Assembly: GCA_016788485.1 (NCBI GenBank)
Contig: JAEUSV010000112.1
Span: 1 to 38,588, forward strand
DNA from: Flavobacteriales bacterium
GTDB taxonomy: Bacteria; Bacteroidota; Bacteroidia; Flavobacteriales_F; PHOS-HE28
Reading direction: 5' to 3'
DNA length: 38,588 nucleotides
Shown: positions 8,799-16,993 of the stretch, piece after piece
Numbering within the stretch: position 1 is the stretch's first letter
Layout of the letters: each line of letters starts with the position of its first letter
Notes under the pieces: generated by a model
What the model was told of the DNA's origin: nothing
The model's database searches: none
The model's input: the letters and a program-made list of their open reading frames with translations, nothing else
Program-made: the position numbers and the translations under genes

Positions 8799-9829
8799 AG
8801 CGCTGGAAGCTCGTGCTGCTGGTGATCGCCGTGCTCGGCCTGGTGGCCGCCGGCCTCGGCTACCGCACGTGGCGGTCGCTCTTCGGACCCGGACCGGAGC
8901 TGCCGGTGCCGGAGCGTGTGCTGTTGATCCCCTCGGGGGCCACCTTCGATCAGGTGGTGGACAGCCTGAAGGGGGCGGGGATGGTGCGCGACGAAGCGGC
9001 CTTGCGATGGCTCGCGAAGCGGAAGAAGTATGTATCACGTGTGAAGCCGGGCCGCTACGTGATCGCCAGCGGCACCAGCCTCAACGCGCTGGTGGACCGG
9101 TTGCGTAGCGGTGAGCAGGACCCGGTCCGCGTCACCTTCACGAACATCCGCAACCTGCCCCAGCTGGCCGGCCAGGTGGCGAAGTACCTCGAGGTCGACT
9201 CGGTGACCATGCTGAAGGCCCTGATGGACCCCGAGGTCCAGCGGCGCGCGGGCCTGCGCAGGGAGACCCTGATCAGCCTTTTCATCCCCAATACCTACGA
9301 GGTGTGGTGGAACGAGCGCCCGCAGGCGTTCATCGACCGCATGGCGAAGGAGCACCGCCGGTTCTGGAACACCACGCGTTCGGACAAGGCCAAGGTGCTG
9401 GGCCTGTCGGCGGCGGAGGTGAGCACGCTGGCCAGCATCGTGCAGGCCGAGACGGGGTCGCGCAGCGATGCCCCCGTGATTGCGGGGGTCTACCTGAACC
9501 GGCTGCGGATCGGTATGCCCCTGCAGGCCGACCCCACCTTGAAGTTCGCCCTGGGCATCGACAGTGTGAGCCGTGTGCTTGACGCGGACAAGCGGGTCGA
9601 TTCGCCCTACAACACCTACACCCATGCGGGCCTGCCCCCCGGCCCGATCAACATGCCGGAGCCTGGGTTCATCGATGCGGTGCTCGACGCGCCACGGCAC
9701 GAGTACCTCTACTTCTGTGCCAGCGAGGCCCTGGACGGGCGAAGCAACTTCGCCCGCACCTATGAGCAGCACCTGGTGAACGCCCGTCGCTACCAGCGCG
9801 CGCTGAACGAGCGGGGTATTTACCGCTGA
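8795..9829 (+). CDS. mltG: Endolytic murein transglycosylase MltG
   Basis: A 344-aa inner-membrane lytic transglycosylase of the YceG family, which cleaves nascent glycan strands and so helps end their polymerisation. One N-terminal membrane helix (about residues 5-23), then a LysM-like segment (VLLIPSGATFDQVVDSLK), then the catalytic domain. Glu219 in STLASIVQAETG aligns with the catalytic Glu of the SIVEKE-type motif; downstream VIAGVYLNRL, MPLQADPT and SPYNTYTHAGLPPGPI are strong family signatures. The ATG start at 8795 overlaps the dapF stop by 4 nt. Pairing with dapF joins precursor synthesis to glycan-strand processing. Confidence 0.95.
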   Translation: MKRWKLVLLVIAVLGLVAAGLGYRTWRSLFGPGPELPVPERVLLIPSGATFDQVVDSLKGAGMVRDEAALRWLAKRKKYVSRVKPGRYVIASGTSLNALVDRLRSGEQDPVRVTFTNIRNLPQLAGQVAKYLEVDSVTMLKALMDPEVQRRAGLRRETLISLFIPNTYEVWWNERPQAFIDRMAKEHRRFWNTTRSDKAKVLGLSAAEVSTLASIVQAETGSRSDAPVIAGVYLNRLRIGMPLQADPTLKFALGIDSVSRVLDADKRVDSPYNTYTHAGLPPGPINMPEPGFIDAVLDAPRHEYLYFCASEALDGRSNFARTYEQHLVNARRYQRALNERGIYR

Positions 9830-9878
9830 CCTGTTGAAACCGCCGGTGAAGCGGTGACCGCCCGCGAATGGGCGCGTC

Positions 9879-9886
9879 TAGATTCG
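9879..9886 (+). promoter_or_regulatory. Possible -7 element of the phosphohexomutase gene
   Basis: TAGATTCG matches TAnnTT(T/C)G and lies 22 nt before the ATG at 9909, within a 79-bp gap after mltG. The gap also holds two small hairpins (around 9838-9857 and 9860-9875) without T-tails. Confidence 0.4.
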
Positions 9887-9908
9887 CGGCTGCAATACGA
9901 CAAGCATC

Positions 9909-11315
9909 ATGACCAAGATCAAGTTCGGCACGGATGGCTGGCGTGCCATCATCGCCGAGGAGTTCACGGTGGACAATGTGGCCCGTGTGAGCGTGGCCAC
10001 CGGCAACTGGGTGAAGCAGCGCTTCCCCGATTCACCTTCCATCGTGGTGGGCCATGATTGCCGGTTCGCCGGTGAGCTGTTCGCGGAAACGGCCACCAAG
10101 GTGTTCGTGTCCATGGGCATCAAGGTGCACCTGGCACGCGGCTTCGTGAGCACGCCGATGGTATCGCTGGGCGCCTTCCAGCTCAAGGCCAGCATGGGTG
10201 TGATCCTCACCGCGAGCCACAATCCACCGAGCTACAACGGCTACAAGCTGAAGGGGCACTACGGAGGGCCGCTGATCCCCGAGCACGTGCAGGAGATCGA
10301 GGACATCATCCCGGCCGCGCACGGCATCGACCTGGCCACGATCGACCTGAAGAAGGCCGAGGCCGATGGCATGGTGGCCATCGTTGACCTGGAGACCATG
10401 TACGTGCAGCACGTTGAGCGCAACTTCGACCTGGAGGCCATCCGCAGGAGCGGACTGCGGCTGGGTTACGATGCCATGTACGGCGCCGGACAGAACGTGA
10501 TCCGCCGGATCCTGCCCGACACCACGCTGCTCCACTGCGAGCACAACCCCTCCTTCAAGGGCCAGGCCCCCGAACCGATACACAAGAACCTGATCGAGTT
10601 CAGCGAGCTCATCAAGAAGGGCGGCATCGACTGCGGCCTGGCCACCGACGGCGACGCCGACCGCATCGGGCTCTACAACAGCAAGGGCGAGTTCGTGGAC
10701 AGCCATCACATCATCCTGCTGCTGATCCACTACCTGGTGAAGTACAAGCAGTTCAAGGGCAAGGTGGTGGTGGCCGTGAGCACCACGCCCAAGGTGGAGA
10801 AGATGTGCCGCCACTATGGCCTGGAGTACCAAGTGGTGAAGATCGGCTTCAAGTGGATCTGCGGCATCATGATCGAAGAGGACGTGCTGCTGGGCGGGGA
10901 GGAGAGCGGTGGTATCGCCATCAAGGGCCACATACCGGAGCGCGACGGCATCTGGATGGGCCTGACCCTTTGGGAGTTCATGGCCAAGAGCGGGAAGAAG
11001 CTCGAGGAGCTGATCCAGGAGGTGTACGCGATCGTGGGGCCGTTCAGCTACGACCGCAACGACCTCCACATCAGCGAAGCGCTCAAGCAGGATGTGCTGG
11101 AGAAGTGCTCCAGCGGGGCCTTCACCAGGTTCGGCGACCTCGAGGTGCGCCGCCTGGAGACCATCGATGGTTGGAAGTACCACTTCGACGGCGACCAGTG
11201 GCTCATGATCCGCGCGAGCGGCACGGAGCCCGTGCTGCGCACCTATGCCGAAAGCGATTCGCTGGAGAACGCGCGGAGGATCCTCGCTGCCTGCAAGGCC
11301 GCGATCGGCGCCTAA
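9909..11315 (+). CDS. Alpha-D-phosphohexomutase (phosphoglucomutase/phosphomannomutase family)
   Basis: A 468-aa cytoplasmic enzyme that moves phosphate between C1 and C6 of a hexose phosphate. All four active-site loops are visible: the phosphoserine loop TASHNP (Ser103), the metal loop DGDADR (Asp247/249/251), the sugar-binding loop GEESGG (330-335) and the C-terminal phosphate clamp RASGTEPVLRTY. The N-terminal KFGTDGWR block is also canonical. The sugar loop is GEESGG rather than the GEQSGH of typical GlmM, so phosphoglucomutase/phosphomannomutase activity is at least as likely as phosphoglucosamine mutase; substrate cannot be decided from sequence alone. Its stop codon overlaps that of the convergent FG-GAP gene (shared CTAA, 11312-11315), leaving no room for a terminator. 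Confidence 0.92.
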   Translation: MTKIKFGTDGWRAIIAEEFTVDNVARVSVATGNWVKQRFPDSPSIVVGHDCRFAGELFAETATKVFVSMGIKVHLARGFVSTPMVSLGAFQLKASMGVILTASHNPPSYNGYKLKGHYGGPLIPEHVQEIEDIIPAAHGIDLATIDLKKAEADGMVAIVDLETMYVQHVERNFDLEAIRRSGLRLGYDAMYGAGQNVIRRILPDTTLLHCEHNPSFKGQAPEPIHKNLIEFSELIKKGGIDCGLATDGDADRIGLYNSKGEFVDSHHIILLLIHYLVKYKQFKGKVVVAVSTTPKVEKMCRHYGLEYQVVKIGFKWICGIMIEEDVLLGGEESGGIAIKGHIPERDGIWMGLTLWEFMAKSGKKLEELIQEVYAIVGPFSYDRNDLHISEALKQDVLEKCSSGAFTRFGDLEVRRLETIDGWKYHFDGDQWLMIRASGTEPVLRTYAESDSLENARRILAACKAAIGA

Positions 11316-14300
11316 CGCCGGATGAAGGATGAGCGGCCCGCGAGCTCACCGCGGGCATCCATCAGGGTCAGGGTATAGTGCCCGGGCGCGAGCTTGCTGA
11401 TGTCGATGGCGTGCGATCCCGCCCGTTCGCCAGCGGGCGATGTCAGCACGATGCGGCCGAACGCATCCTGCACGATCAGCTCGCCTCCGGTCCGGCCCTC
11501 CTCGATGGCGATCATCAGCTCGCCGTCCGCAGGCACAGGCCAAAGCCGCAGTTCGCCGGCATCGCGGAACACCGCGATCACCGAAGAGGGTTCACTGTGG
11601 CCATCGGCATCCACCAGGTCGAGCCTGTAGTAGGCCTGTTGCGGCGGATCGTGGTCGACGAACCCATAGTCCAGCAGGCCGCTGCTCCACCCCGATGCCT
11701 GCACCTGCCCGATGGCTTCGAAGCGCACGGCATCCGTGGAGCGCATCACCGCGAAACGGCTGCTGTTCTGTTCGCTCGCCGTGGTCCATTCAAGCACGTT
11801 CACCTCCCCCTCGGGACGGCCGGTGAAGCTGAGCAGCTCGATGGGCAGGATGCCGATGTCGCCCACCGCGTTGGCATAGCCGTAGAACCATCTCCCGAAC
11901 CGCTGGCCCGTGATCATCTTGGCCATGTCGTACTCCACGCGCACGCGCCACTTGTAGCGCAACGCCCCGGGCACCTTGAGCACCAGCTGCTTGATCTCGG
12001 TGCCGGTGGTGGGGAGCACGGTCCAGGTGGCGCCCGTGCCCGTGCTCTGCAGGCTGTTGGTGATCGGGTTGCCGGTGAAAGGCTGGCCCTGGTAAACCAC
12101 CTGCCAGCGCAGGCGCGTGCGGCAACGGTGGATGGAGCTGCGTGCACGGTGGCCGATGCCGAAGAAGTTGGGCGAGGCGAAGTCCATGCTGTTGGTGCTC
12201 AGGGGGCTCACCAGGTCCGCGTCGTATTGGCGTGATAGCCGGCCCAGTGACCTTCCTCGGTTGCCACGGTGCCAGTAGACCCCACCCTGGGCCGCAAGGG
12301 CCGGTGCCGCGTTGGGTGCACCGATCACCACATCGCTGTAGCCGTCGCCATCCAGGTCGCCGCCTCCGGAGACGGAACTGCCGTACTGCTGGCCCGCGAT
12401 GTTGGGTTGGAGCACATCGGGCGTTGCCACCGCCACGCCGGTGGGTGAACCGAGGTACACATAGGACATCCCTTCGTTCGCCTCGCCCACTTCGCTCAAT
12501 GGCGCGCCTATGATCACATCGGCATAGCCGTCGCCGTTCACATCACCCGCTTCCGCCACGGAGGCGCCCATGGTGCCGCTGGCGATGTTGCGTTGGAGGG
12601 TGCTCGCCGGTGCGGACAGGGTGCCGGCGGCCGAGCCGTTGAAGATGAAGGCCGCGCCCTCGTCCACTTCAGCGGCCGTGCTTTCCCACAGGTACGCACC
12701 CACGGCCACCTCGAAGAAGCCATCGCCGTTCACATCGCCCACGCCGGCCACACTGGTGCCGAAGCCCGCTCCGACCTGGTTCACCTCGAGCTGTCGATGG
12801 ACCGTGGCGGAAATGCCCGTGGTGGAGCCGAGGTGCACGAAGGCCAGACCTTCAGCGCTCTGCCCATTGGACGCGGCGCGCGCACCGATGATCACATCGC
12901 TGTACCCGTCGCCGTTCACATCGCCCGCGGTGTTCACCGAACAGCCGTACTCGGCGGAGACGGGGGCGTAGGTGAGCACGATCGCCGGCGTGGTGGCAAG
13001 GCCCAGCGCGGTGCCGTGGAAGATGGACACGGCTCCGGCCCCGGGTGCGCCCACGATCACATCGGCGTGGCCGTCCGTGTTCACATCGCCGGCCGGTGCC
13101 ACCGCCGTGCCGAACCCGGTGCCGCCCGTCAAGGTCGCGGCCGCCGTGGAGGACAGTCCGCCTGCGCCGCCCATGTGGACGAATGCGCTGGCGGCCGTCG
13201 GCGCGCCGATCACCACATCGGCGTAGCCGTCACCGTTGACATCGCCGGCGCTGGCCACAGCGGTCCCGAAACCCGATCCCGGTGCGCCGGCAAGGGTGAG
13301 CGACGGCGCGCTTGAAATGCCCGAGGGAGAGCCATAGTGGACGTATGTCGTGTTCATGCCGGGCGCGCCCACCACGATGTCGGCGTAGCCATCGCCGTTC
13401 ACATCGCCGGCATTGGCGACTGTGCGGCCCAGTGCCGCATTGGCCTGGTCACCGAAGCGGCTCATGGTGAACGCGGTGGAAACAGAGTAGGGGCCACCGT
13501 GGAAGACGGCCACGGTCCCGTTCGATGCCCCGGCGAGGCGTGCACCGATGGCGATGTCCGAGAAACCGTCACCGTTCACATCGCCCACGCATCCCATGCC
13601 ATCGCCGAAGTTGGCCCCGGCCAGGTTGATCTCCCATTGCAGGAAGGAGGTGGCGGAAACGCCGGTGGCCGATCCCAGATGAAGGCGCACCACCCCCTCC
13701 TGGCTCTGCCCGTTGGTGAAGAGCGGCAGTCCGATGAGCAGGTCGGCATACCCGTCGTCGTTGATGTCGCCAGCGGTCGCCACACATCGGCCCATCCAGG
13801 TGTTGGCCACGTTGCTCTCGAAGTAGGCGGCCGCGGTGGTGGACACGCCGGTCGCCGATCCGTGGAACACCCAGACGGACCCCTCGTTCGCCTGGCCGTT
13901 CGCGTCGAGGTAGGCCCCCACCGCCACATCGCTGTAGCCATCGCCGTTCACATCACCGGCGGTGGTCACGCTCCAGCCGAAGGAGGCGTTGAGCAGGGTG
14001 GGGCCGACGAGCGTGGTGGCTGGCGCAGGGTTCATTCCGGCTCCGAGGCCCACCGCCGAACCGTGGTAGATCCAGGCCTTCCCTGCATCGGCGTTCACGT
14101 TGGGCGCATCGTGCGCTCCGATGATGATGTCGCTGAAGCCATCGGCGTTCACATCCCCTGCAGGGCCGATCGCGCGACCGAAGTGGGCGGCGTTGATGTT
14201 GGCCTCCAGGCGGTGCAGCGCGGTGGTGTTGAGCCCTGTGGCCGATCCCATGAAGATCCACACCGCACCTTCCTGGTAAAGGGGGTACTCCGCGAGGTAG

Positions 14301-15427
14301 CCGCCCACGATCACATCACTGTATCCATCGTTGTTGATGTCGCCCGCGCAGGCCACGTTGGCCCCGAACAGGTCGCCGGCATGGTTCGATTGGAGCACCT
14401 GGTCGGCGATGGTGGAGATGCCGGTGGGCGACCCGAAGTAGATGAAGGCACCACCTTCCGCCGGGGTGGAAGGGTCGTTCTCCCAGGTCTGAGCGCCGAT
14501 GATGAGGTCGCTGTAGCCGTCGCCGTTCACATCGCCGGCCGTGCTCACCGACGAGCCGAACTGGGTGCTCGGGATGTTGAGCTGCAGGGTCACGGAAGGG
14601 GTGGTCGGGATCCCGGTCGGACCGCCGTAGTACACGTAGGCCATGCCTTCCTCCGTCTCCGGGTTGGAGGCAAGGCGGGCGCCCGAGACCAGGTCGCTGT
14701 AGCCGTCGCCGTTCAGGTCGCCTGCGGGGGCGGGCGGATACCCGAACTCCGAGCCGGCCACAGGTCCGTTCAGCGTGGTATTGGGCACGGTGCTGATGGG
14801 GTCGATCACCACCGGATAGCGCGCATTGGCATCGTCGACCACCAGGGTGAGGCGCGCATCATCCTGCATTCGCAGCTCCATCCGGGCCTGCAACGGCCTG
14901 CCATCCGCGTCCCAGCACCGCAGGTCGGCATAGCGCAGCAACGGCCGGCCCTCACGGTCACTCAGCACCATGGCCTGGTCCCCTTCGCAGCGGACCGGCA
15001 GGTCACTGTGCACGGCGATCTCGAGGCGCAGCGCACCACTTCCCGCAGGGCGCCGGCTGAGCAGGAAGTTCTGTCGCACACCTTCCGCGCTCACCACGTG
15101 TTGCACGGTTAGGTCCCTGGTGGCGAGATCAAGGGTGTCACCATGCAGCACCGGTGAACCGCCAAGCCATTCGATGGAGGATCCCTGCTCCCTGGTGAGC
15201 CGGGTGAATTGAAGCTCGACAAGCTTGCGATGCCCGACCTCCCGGATCGTCCACCCTTGCGGAGTCACCTCGACGTGCTGGCCGTTCGCTGCGGCACTGT
15301 ACCGTTGTGAGCCATGGGTTTTCCACGCGGGTGCACGGTCCGGTGCGCCCAGGCAGGTGAACAGCAGCAGCTGGGGCCAGAGCACACCAAGCACTGCCCA
15401 GGTACGGAGGCGGAGAGCCTGGACCAT
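11312..15427 (-). CDS. Secreted FG-GAP (integrin alpha-like) repeat protein with T9SS type A sorting domain
   Basis: A 1371-aa exported protein. An N-terminal signal sequence (LRTWAVLGVLWPQLLLFTCLG) is followed by about 200 residues ending in RYPVVIDPI, a segment often found ahead of beta-propellers in Bacteroidota surface proteins. From about 226 to 1040 there are 14 FG-GAP units of the form GDVNGDGYSDVIIGA, each with a DxNxDGxxD calcium loop, giving probably two seven-bladed propellers. Then come a unique region, an LPIELLSFTGRPEG block (about 1193) and a type A sorting domain from about 1290 (LRLWPVPADGELMI ... LAPGHYTLTL). T9SS export to the surface is expected; ligand binding is inferred. 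The ATG at 15427 was preferred over a TTG at 15439. The stop overlaps that of the phosphohexomutase gene. Confidence 0.9.
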   Translation of the reverse strand: MVQALRLRTWAVLGVLWPQLLLFTCLGAPDRAPAWKTHGSQRYSAAANGQHVEVTPQGWTIREVGHRKLVELQFTRLTREQGSSIEWLGGSPVLHGDTLDLATRDLTVQHVVSAEGVRQNFLLSRRPAGSGALRLEIAVHSDLPVRCEGDQAMVLSDREGRPLLRYADLRCWDADGRPLQARMELRMQDDARLTLVVDDANARYPVVIDPISTVPNTTLNGPVAGSEFGYPPAPAGDLNGDGYSDLVSGARLASNPETEEGMAYVYYGGPTGIPTTPSVTLQLNIPSTQFGSSVSTAGDVNGDGYSDLIIGAQTWENDPSTPAEGGAFIYFGSPTGISTIADQVLQSNHAGDLFGANVACAGDINNDGYSDVIVGGYLAEYPLYQEGAVWIFMGSATGLNTTALHRLEANINAAHFGRAIGPAGDVNADGFSDIIIGAHDAPNVNADAGKAWIYHGSAVGLGAGMNPAPATTLVGPTLLNASFGWSVTTAGDVNGDGYSDVAVGAYLDANGQANEGSVWVFHGSATGVSTTAAAYFESNVANTWMGRCVATAGDINDDGYADLLIGLPLFTNGQSQEGVVRLHLGSATGVSATSFLQWEINLAGANFGDGMGCVGDVNGDGFSDIAIGARLAGASNGTVAVFHGGPYSVSTAFTMSRFGDQANAALGRTVANAGDVNGDGYADIVVGAPGMNTTYVHYGSPSGISSAPSLTLAGAPGSGFGTAVASAGDVNGDGYADVVIGAPTAASAFVHMGGAGGLSSTAAATLTGGTGFGTAVAPAGDVNTDGHADVIVGAPGAGAVSIFHGTALGLATTPAIVLTYAPVSAEYGCSVNTAGDVNGDGYSDVIIGARAASNGQSAEGLAFVHLGSTTGISATVHRQLEVNQVGAGFGTSVAGVGDVNGDGFFEVAVGAYLWESTAAEVDEGAAFIFNGSAAGTLSAPASTLQRNIASGTMGASVAEAGDVNGDGYADVIIGAPLSEVGEANEGMSYVYLGSPTGVAVATPDVLQPNIAGQQYGSSVSGGGDLDGDGYSDVVIGAPNAAPALAAQGGVYWHRGNRGRSLGRLSRQYDADLVSPLSTNSMDFASPNFFGIGHRARSSIHRCRTRLRWQVVYQGQPFTGNPITNSLQSTGTGATWTVLPTTGTEIKQLVLKVPGALRYKWRVRVEYDMAKMITGQRFGRWFYGYANAVGDIGILPIELLSFTGRPEGEVNVLEWTTASEQNSSRFAVMRSTDAVRFEAIGQVQASGWSSGLLDYGFVDHDPPQQAYYRLDLVDADGHSEPSSVIAVFRDAGELRLWPVPADGELMIAIEEGRTGGELIVQDAFGRIVLTSPAGERAGSHAIDISKLAPGHYTLTLMDARGELAGRSSFIRR
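12317..14730 (-). repeat. Array of 14 FG-GAP coding repeats
   Basis: The plus strand shows a recurring block close to 'gccatcgccgttcacatcgcc' (for example at 12530, 12720, 12910, 13200, 13390, 13570, 13940, 14520), the reverse complement of the GDVNGDGY codons. Spacing is irregular (roughly 150-200 bp), consistent with protein repeats conserved around the calcium loop. Confidence 0.8.
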
Positions 15428-15436
15428 GGTAACCTT

Positions 15437-15444
15437 CAAAACTA
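15437..15444 (-). promoter_or_regulatory. -7-like element of the FG-GAP gene
   Basis: TAGTTTTG is an exact TAnnTTTG match on the minus strand, 9 nt upstream of the ATG at 15427. A TTG at 15466-15468 lies 21 nt further upstream, in reasonable -33 position. Confidence 0.55.
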
Positions 15445-15488
15445 CGTCTCACAGGGGCTGGGCGTCAATGGTTTGTGATGGGGCGGGA

Positions 15489-15496
15489 TACCTTTG
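15489..15496 (+). promoter_or_regulatory. -7-like element of the DUF2279 gene
   Basis: TACCTTTG is an exact TAnnTTTG match 13 nt before the ATG at 15510. A TTTG lies at 15472-15475 (spacer 13, shorter than usual). It sits back-to-back with the minus-strand element at 15437-15444. Confidence 0.5.
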
Positions 15497-15509
15497 GGAA
15501 GGGGCCGCG

Positions 15510-16424
15510 ATGGTGCCCGAAGGAAGGATGAGGTCGAACCGGTCCACCCTGAATGCGCTGCTCCTGCTGTCCGGGCTCCTCGGACCTGTCCATCCCTTGA
15601 GGGCGCAGGACACCGCGGCCACGCAGGTGAACAGGCCACGGTTGCTGGGCGTGGCGGTCGGTGGAGGCCTGGTCGTGGCGGGCACCCTTGTTGCGCTGGA
15701 CAAGGCCTGGTACAGCCAGTACGAGCGGGTACCCTTCCAGACCTTCAACGACGGCGACGAGTGGCTCCAGATGGACAAGGTGGGCCACGCCTACAGCACA
15801 TACACGGTGGGGCGGTGGGGCAAGGGGCTGTTGGACTGGAGCGGTGTGGACGATCGCACGGCCACGTGGGTGGGGGGCAGTATCGGGCTCATCTACCTCA
15901 CCGGTGTGGAATACCTCGATGCGCATTCCGCGGGATGGGGGTGGAGCTGGTGGGACATGGCGGCCAATGTGGCGGGCACCGGCCTCTTCATCGGGCAGGA
16001 GCTGGGCTGGCATGAGCAGCGGTTCAGGCTGAAATACTCGGCCCACCTGAGCCCGTACGCAGCCCAGGACCCCGACCTGCTCGGCAGCACCGTGCCCCAG
16101 CGCATCCTCAAGGACTACAATGGCGCCACCTACTGGCTGAGCGTCGCGCCCTCTGCGTTCAAGCGGTCATCCGCGCGCTGCAAGTGGTTCAGCCTTTCGT
16201 TCGGCTATGGTGCCGAAGGCCTGGTGAGCGCCATGCCCGCGGACAATGATCCCCCCCCCGTTCGCCAGTTCTACCTCTCCTTCGATGTGGACATGGAGCG
16301 CATTCCGACCCGGTCCAAGTTCCTGCGCACCACGTTCTTTCTCTTGAACTGCATCAAGGTGCCGGCACCGGCGCTCGAGTACCGGAGCAACGGTGTATGG
16401 TACGGCCACTGGTTGTACTTCTAA
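15510..16424 (+). CDS. DUF2279 family exported protein
   Basis: A 304-aa protein that resembles the DUF2279 family of predicted periplasmic or envelope proteins in Bacteroidota. A signal peptide (STLNALLLLSGLLGPVHPLRAQ) is followed by hydrophobic, glycine-rich segments (LLGVAVGGGLVVAGTLVALDKAWY), the characteristic WLQMDKVGHAYSTYTVGRWG block near 85-103, and a possible membrane segment (WVGGSIGLIYLTGVEYLDAH). The function is unknown. The start at 15510 was chosen because of the TACCTTTG element 13 nt upstream; an ATG at 15528 preceded by GGAAGG is a good alternative, and the frame extending to 15225 crosses the divergent promoter region and is unlikely. The stop codon overlaps that of the convergent NUDIX gene (CTAA, 16421-16424). 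Confidence 0.8.
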   Translation: MVPEGRMRSNRSTLNALLLLSGLLGPVHPLRAQDTAATQVNRPRLLGVAVGGGLVVAGTLVALDKAWYSQYERVPFQTFNDGDEWLQMDKVGHAYSTYTVGRWGKGLLDWSGVDDRTATWVGGSIGLIYLTGVEYLDAHSAGWGWSWWDMAANVAGTGLFIGQELGWHEQRFRLKYSAHLSPYAAQDPDLLGSTVPQRILKDYNGATYWLSVAPSAFKRSSARCKWFSLSFGYGAEGLVSAMPADNDPPPVRQFYLSFDVDMERIPTRSKFLRTTFFLLNCIKVPAPALEYRSNGVWYGHWLYF

Positions 16425-16981
16425 GGCCGGAGCGATCCCTCCAGGAGCATCAGCTTCACCCGCATCACGGCCGCCACGGTAAGGCTGTCGCGCACCTCGC
16501 CGCGCACCACCATGCCATAGAGCTCCTCGAACGGGAGCTTGCGCAGCGCGAGCTCCTCGTTGTGGTCGGGTTCCGGCTCGAAGAACGTAAGGTCCTGTGC
16601 GACATAGAGCACCGCATGTTCGTCGCTCGCCGAGTTGCTCAGGTCCATGCGCAGGATCTCCGTCCACCGCCCTGCCACGATGCCGGCCTCCTCGCGCAGT
16701 TCGCGCATGGCGCTTTCGATCGGGGGGATGTCCCGCTTGCCTCCGCCTTCGGGGATCTCCCAGCTATAGGCCTGGATGGGGTAACGGTACTGTCCCACGA
16801 TCCAGGTGTTGAGCTCATTGTCAAGGGGTACCACCCCGATCGCGAGGTTCTTGAAATGCACCACACCGTAAATGCCCTCCCGCCCACTGGGGTCGAGGAT
16901 GTCGTGGTGCGTGACCGCGATCCAGGGGGTCTCGTACCGGAGCTCTTCGCGAATGGTCTTCCAGGGGCCGCGTTCGATCAT
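16421..16981 (-). CDS. NUDIX hydrolase (ADP-sugar pyrophosphatase-like)
   Basis: A 186-aa cytoplasmic hydrolase of nucleoside-diphosphate-linked substrates. The Nudix box core RELREEAGI follows WEIPEGGGKRDIPPIESAM, so the metal-binding REXXEE is intact; the glutamate normally eight residues before REL is isoleucine here. The N-terminal strand block, IGVVPLDNE, WIVGQYRYPIQAYSWEIPEGG, and the DEHAVLYVAQDLT region resemble ADP-ribose/ADP-sugar pyrophosphatases; the substrate is not determined. It starts 9 nt after the stop of the TonB-C-like gene, so they may be co-transcribed, and its 3' end overlaps the convergent DUF2279 gene by 4 nt. Confidence 0.9.
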   Translation of the reverse strand: MIERGPWKTIREELRYETPWIAVTHHDILDPSGREGIYGVVHFKNLAIGVVPLDNELNTWIVGQYRYPIQAYSWEIPEGGGKRDIPPIESAMRELREEAGIVAGRWTEILRMDLSNSASDEHAVLYVAQDLTFFEPEPDHNEELALRKLPFEELYGMVVRGEVRDSLTVAAVMRVKLMLLEGSLRP

Positions 16982-16985
16982 GCGG

Positions 16986-16993
16986 CGAAGCTA
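16986..16993 (-). promoter_or_regulatory. Possible -7 element of the NUDIX gene, overlapping a stop codon
   Basis: TAGCTTCG lies 4 nt before the NUDIX ATG on the minus strand; its first three bases are the TAG stop of the upstream gene. The spacing matches other starts in this window, but the overlap with a stop makes chance more likely. Confidence 0.3.

Noticed and set aside
13337..15112. 591-aa plus-strand frame opposite the FG-GAP repeats
   Set aside because: Its periodic VHIAG-type pattern is simply the complement of the conserved calcium-loop codons.
15225..15509. Longer N-terminus for the DUF2279 protein
   Set aside because: It would overlap the start of the divergent FG-GAP gene and its promoter-like element, and would bury the signal peptide more than 90 residues inside.
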